7,630 nucleotides of DNA from positions 13,151-20,780 of the forward strand of contig PKWF01000237.1 in the NCBI GenBank assembly GCA_003133185.1, read 5' to 3'. A model generated the notes under the pieces. That model saw nothing but the letters and a program-made list of their open reading frames with translations, ran no database searches and had not been told where the DNA came from. Shown here in pieces: positions 6,249-7,630 of the stretch. This DNA comes from Vulcanimicrobiota bacterium (GTDB lineage Bacteria; Vulcanimicrobiota; Vulcanimicrobiia; Vulcanimicrobiales; Vulcanimicrobiaceae). The position numbers and the translations under genes were made by a program. Positions within the stretch are counted from its first letter, which is position 1. The number at the start of each line of letters is the position of its first letter.

Positions 6249-7370
6249 CTATTCGGTGTCGGGAGCAAGATCGGCGCCGATAACCAGAGCCGTCTTGCTT
6301 CCCGGATGAATCGTTGTCGCAAACACGTGCGCCAGGCTTGCAGCCGCCGGCGTTGCGCCGATAACGACAGTCGCGGGTTTCGTCTTCTCGTCGACGAAGG
6401 TCGGCACGTTCCAGCCGGCGCCGCGCAGCGCACCGATCAGCGTTCCGTCGAACGCCGTATTGCCGGTCGCGTTGGCGACCAAGACTTCGTCTTGCGGTGG
6501 ATCGCCTTTACCGAAGAGTACCGTGCCGATCAATTTAGCCCAGCGCTGGTCGGCAAAGACGACCGACGCATCCCCGACCCACCCGGCCTTGCTTGGGAGC
6601 GTAAAGGAACGAATGTTTTCGTCGGGGACGTCTCGGTAGATCGTCAACAAGGAGACGAGCTGCTGATTGTTGAGTGTCGTATTGATGTCTTTTCTCGCGA
6701 GCCGCATGATGTTCGGTAGCTTCGTCCAGTTCTGCGGTTCGCTCAACCGATCGATCAGGAGCTTGAGCACCGCTTGTTGGCGCTTGACGCGTCCGAAGTC
6801 GGAGGCGGGATCGTGCCGGAATCGCACGTAGCCTGCGACCTGCGCCCCGTTGAGATGCTGCTCTCCTTTTTGCAGGTGGATGTGGAGGTCGCCGTTATCG
6901 TCATCGTAGTCCATGTTCTCGTCGACGTTGACGTCGAGCCCGCCCATGGCATCCACGATCGCGGCGGCGCCTTCGGGCTGCAATGCCACAATTGCATCGA
7001 CCGGCGCGCCTCCTAACAACCGGCTTACGACGCGGGCGGTCATATGAGCGCCCCCGAACGCGTAGGCGGCATTGATCTTCATGGGGCCCTGCTTGGGAAC
7101 GGGCACCCAGGTATCGCGCGGAATCGACACGAGCGTAACGGTTCGCCGCCCCACGTCGAGATGCGCCAGGATGATCGTATCGGTCGTCGCTTCGTCCGCC
7201 TGGTAGCCAAGAATCAAGAGATTCAATTTGAGTTGCCCAAACGAGCGCTTTGCCGTCTGCGTTACGATTTGCTGACGAATCGGGCCACGAACGGCGATGA
7301 CGGCGACCGCGATCGAAACGATAGCGGCGGCCGCAACGGCGGCGACGCGGAACCAAGCCTTTCTAAACAT
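6249..7370 (-). CDS. LytR-CpsA-Psr (LCP) family cell-envelope ligase with LytR_C domain
   Basis: LCP proteins transfer lipid-linked glycopolymers to peptidoglycan or related acceptors outside the cytoplasmic membrane. The 373-residue product has a short basic N-terminus (MFRKAWFR) and one hydrophobic helix (about 8-28), giving a type II topology with the catalytic domain outside. The LCP domain (about 49-210) shows NLLILG (50-55), TTDTIILAHLD (62-72), VSIPRDTWV (81-89, Arg85 and Asp86), KINAAYAFGG (98-107) and YVRFRHDPASDFGRVKRQQ (181-199), which carry the family's conserved Asp/Arg residues. A C-terminal LytR_C domain (about 294-350, from DEVLVANATG) follows. The ATG at 7368-7370 is preferred over a TTG 21 bases upstream, because GGGAGAGAGGG (complement of 7379-7389) sits 8 nt before it and the N-terminus then has normal signal-anchor form. 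It is convergent with nrmT, with no evident functional link. The glycopolymer substrate cannot be told from sequence. Confidence 0.94.
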   Translation of the reverse strand: MFRKAWFRVAAVAAAAIVSIAVAVIAVRGPIRQQIVTQTAKRSFGQLKLNLLILGYQADEATTDTIILAHLDVGRRTVTLVSIPRDTWVPVPKQGPMKINAAYAFGGAHMTARVVSRLLGGAPVDAIVALQPEGAAAIVDAMGGLDVNVDENMDYDDDNGDLHIHLQKGEQHLNGAQVAGYVRFRHDPASDFGRVKRQQAVLKLLIDRLSEPQNWTKLPNIMRLARKDINTTLNNQQLVSLLTIYRDVPDENIRSFTLPSKAGWVGDASVVFADQRWAKLIGTVLFGKGDPPQDEVLVANATGNTAFDGTLIGALRGAGWNVPTFVDEKTKPATVVIGATPAAASLAHVFATTIHPGSKTALVIGADLAPDTE

Positions 7371-7409
7371 ACGATGTACCCTCTCTCCCAAAATGCGTTA
7401 AAGCAGGCG

Positions 7410-7426
7410 CGGTGTCGTCTACACCG
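7410..7426. promoter_or_regulatory. short inverted repeat in the LCP upstream region
   Basis: CGGTGT-CGTCT-ACACCG is a perfect 6-bp inverted repeat with a 5-bp spacer, centred about 48 bp before the LCP start codon. It could be an operator or a leader hairpin. I found no convincing -35/-10 pair for the LCP gene between 7371 and 7630, and the repeat may be chance. Otherwise this 260-bp stretch holds only an unconfirmed open frame at the window edge. Confidence 0.3.
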
Positions 7427-7630
7427 GGCTCGAAGACGTACGGGCTACGTTGGTAGGAGAGGGGGTGCGCGTACTCCGATTCGGCAGAGAACGGGGACGA
7501 GTCGCCGGAAGGAGCATTCGTCGCAGCGGCGTGGCAGCAGAATCTCGAACGCGTGCGCTGCGAAACTTGCAGTAGTTTTGATCAGTGCAATGACGCGCAG
7601 CGTCGTTACCGCAAGCCCGCGCGCCGATCG

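Noticed and set aside
6107..6433. Minus-strand open frame through the convergent gap
   Set aside because: Its C-terminal part is the translation of the hairpin and tandem repeats, and the rest overlaps the LCP gene out of frame.
7371..7391. TTG start for the LCP gene at 7391
   Set aside because: It would lie on the Shine-Dalgarno of the ATG at 7370, and adds seven residues before a normal signal-anchor.

Overview
The window is GC-rich and densely coding. It contains three blocks: a mutL-miaA pair on the minus strand, a riboswitch-controlled magnesium uptake unit on the plus strand, and a LytR-CpsA-Psr (LCP) cell-wall gene on the minus strand. A predicted outer-membrane beta-barrel, an endonuclease-type MutL and an LCP ligase suggest a diderm bacterium that lacks MutH-directed repair. 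The Ala/Pro/Ser-rich protein style and the dispersed hairpin repeat would fit a deep-branching high-GC phylum such as Eremiobacterota (WPS-2). That placement is a guess from style, not from a marker gene.

Left block (1-2288, minus strand): a complete mutL with all endonuclease motifs, overlapped by 8 bp by the GTG start of miaA. The miaA gene runs off the left edge, so only its N-terminal two thirds is visible.

Central block (2349-6093, plus strand): a sigma70-like promoter leads into a recognisable M-box (ykoK-type) Mg2+ riboswitch, a possible antiterminator, and an intrinsic terminator with eight T's. After the terminator come a possible three-way-junction RNA fold and three cistrons. These are a 48-codon small ORF with a perfect AGGAGG, a 616-residue secreted beta-barrel-like protein, and a 439-residue NRAMP-related Mg2+ transporter (NRMT) whose ATG overlaps the barrel stop codon (ATGA). 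NRMT is the inner-membrane importer. The barrel is a plausible outer-membrane entry route, co-expressed when Mg2+ is scarce. The pairing of M-box, small protein, barrel and NRMT is the most interesting part of the window.

Right block (6094-7630): the convergent gap holds two inverted, related hairpin repeats and a 21-bp tandem repeat that amplifies one hairpin arm. The LCP gene follows on the minus strand. Its upstream 260 bp contain one short inverted repeat and an open frame at the window edge that I cannot confirm as a gene.
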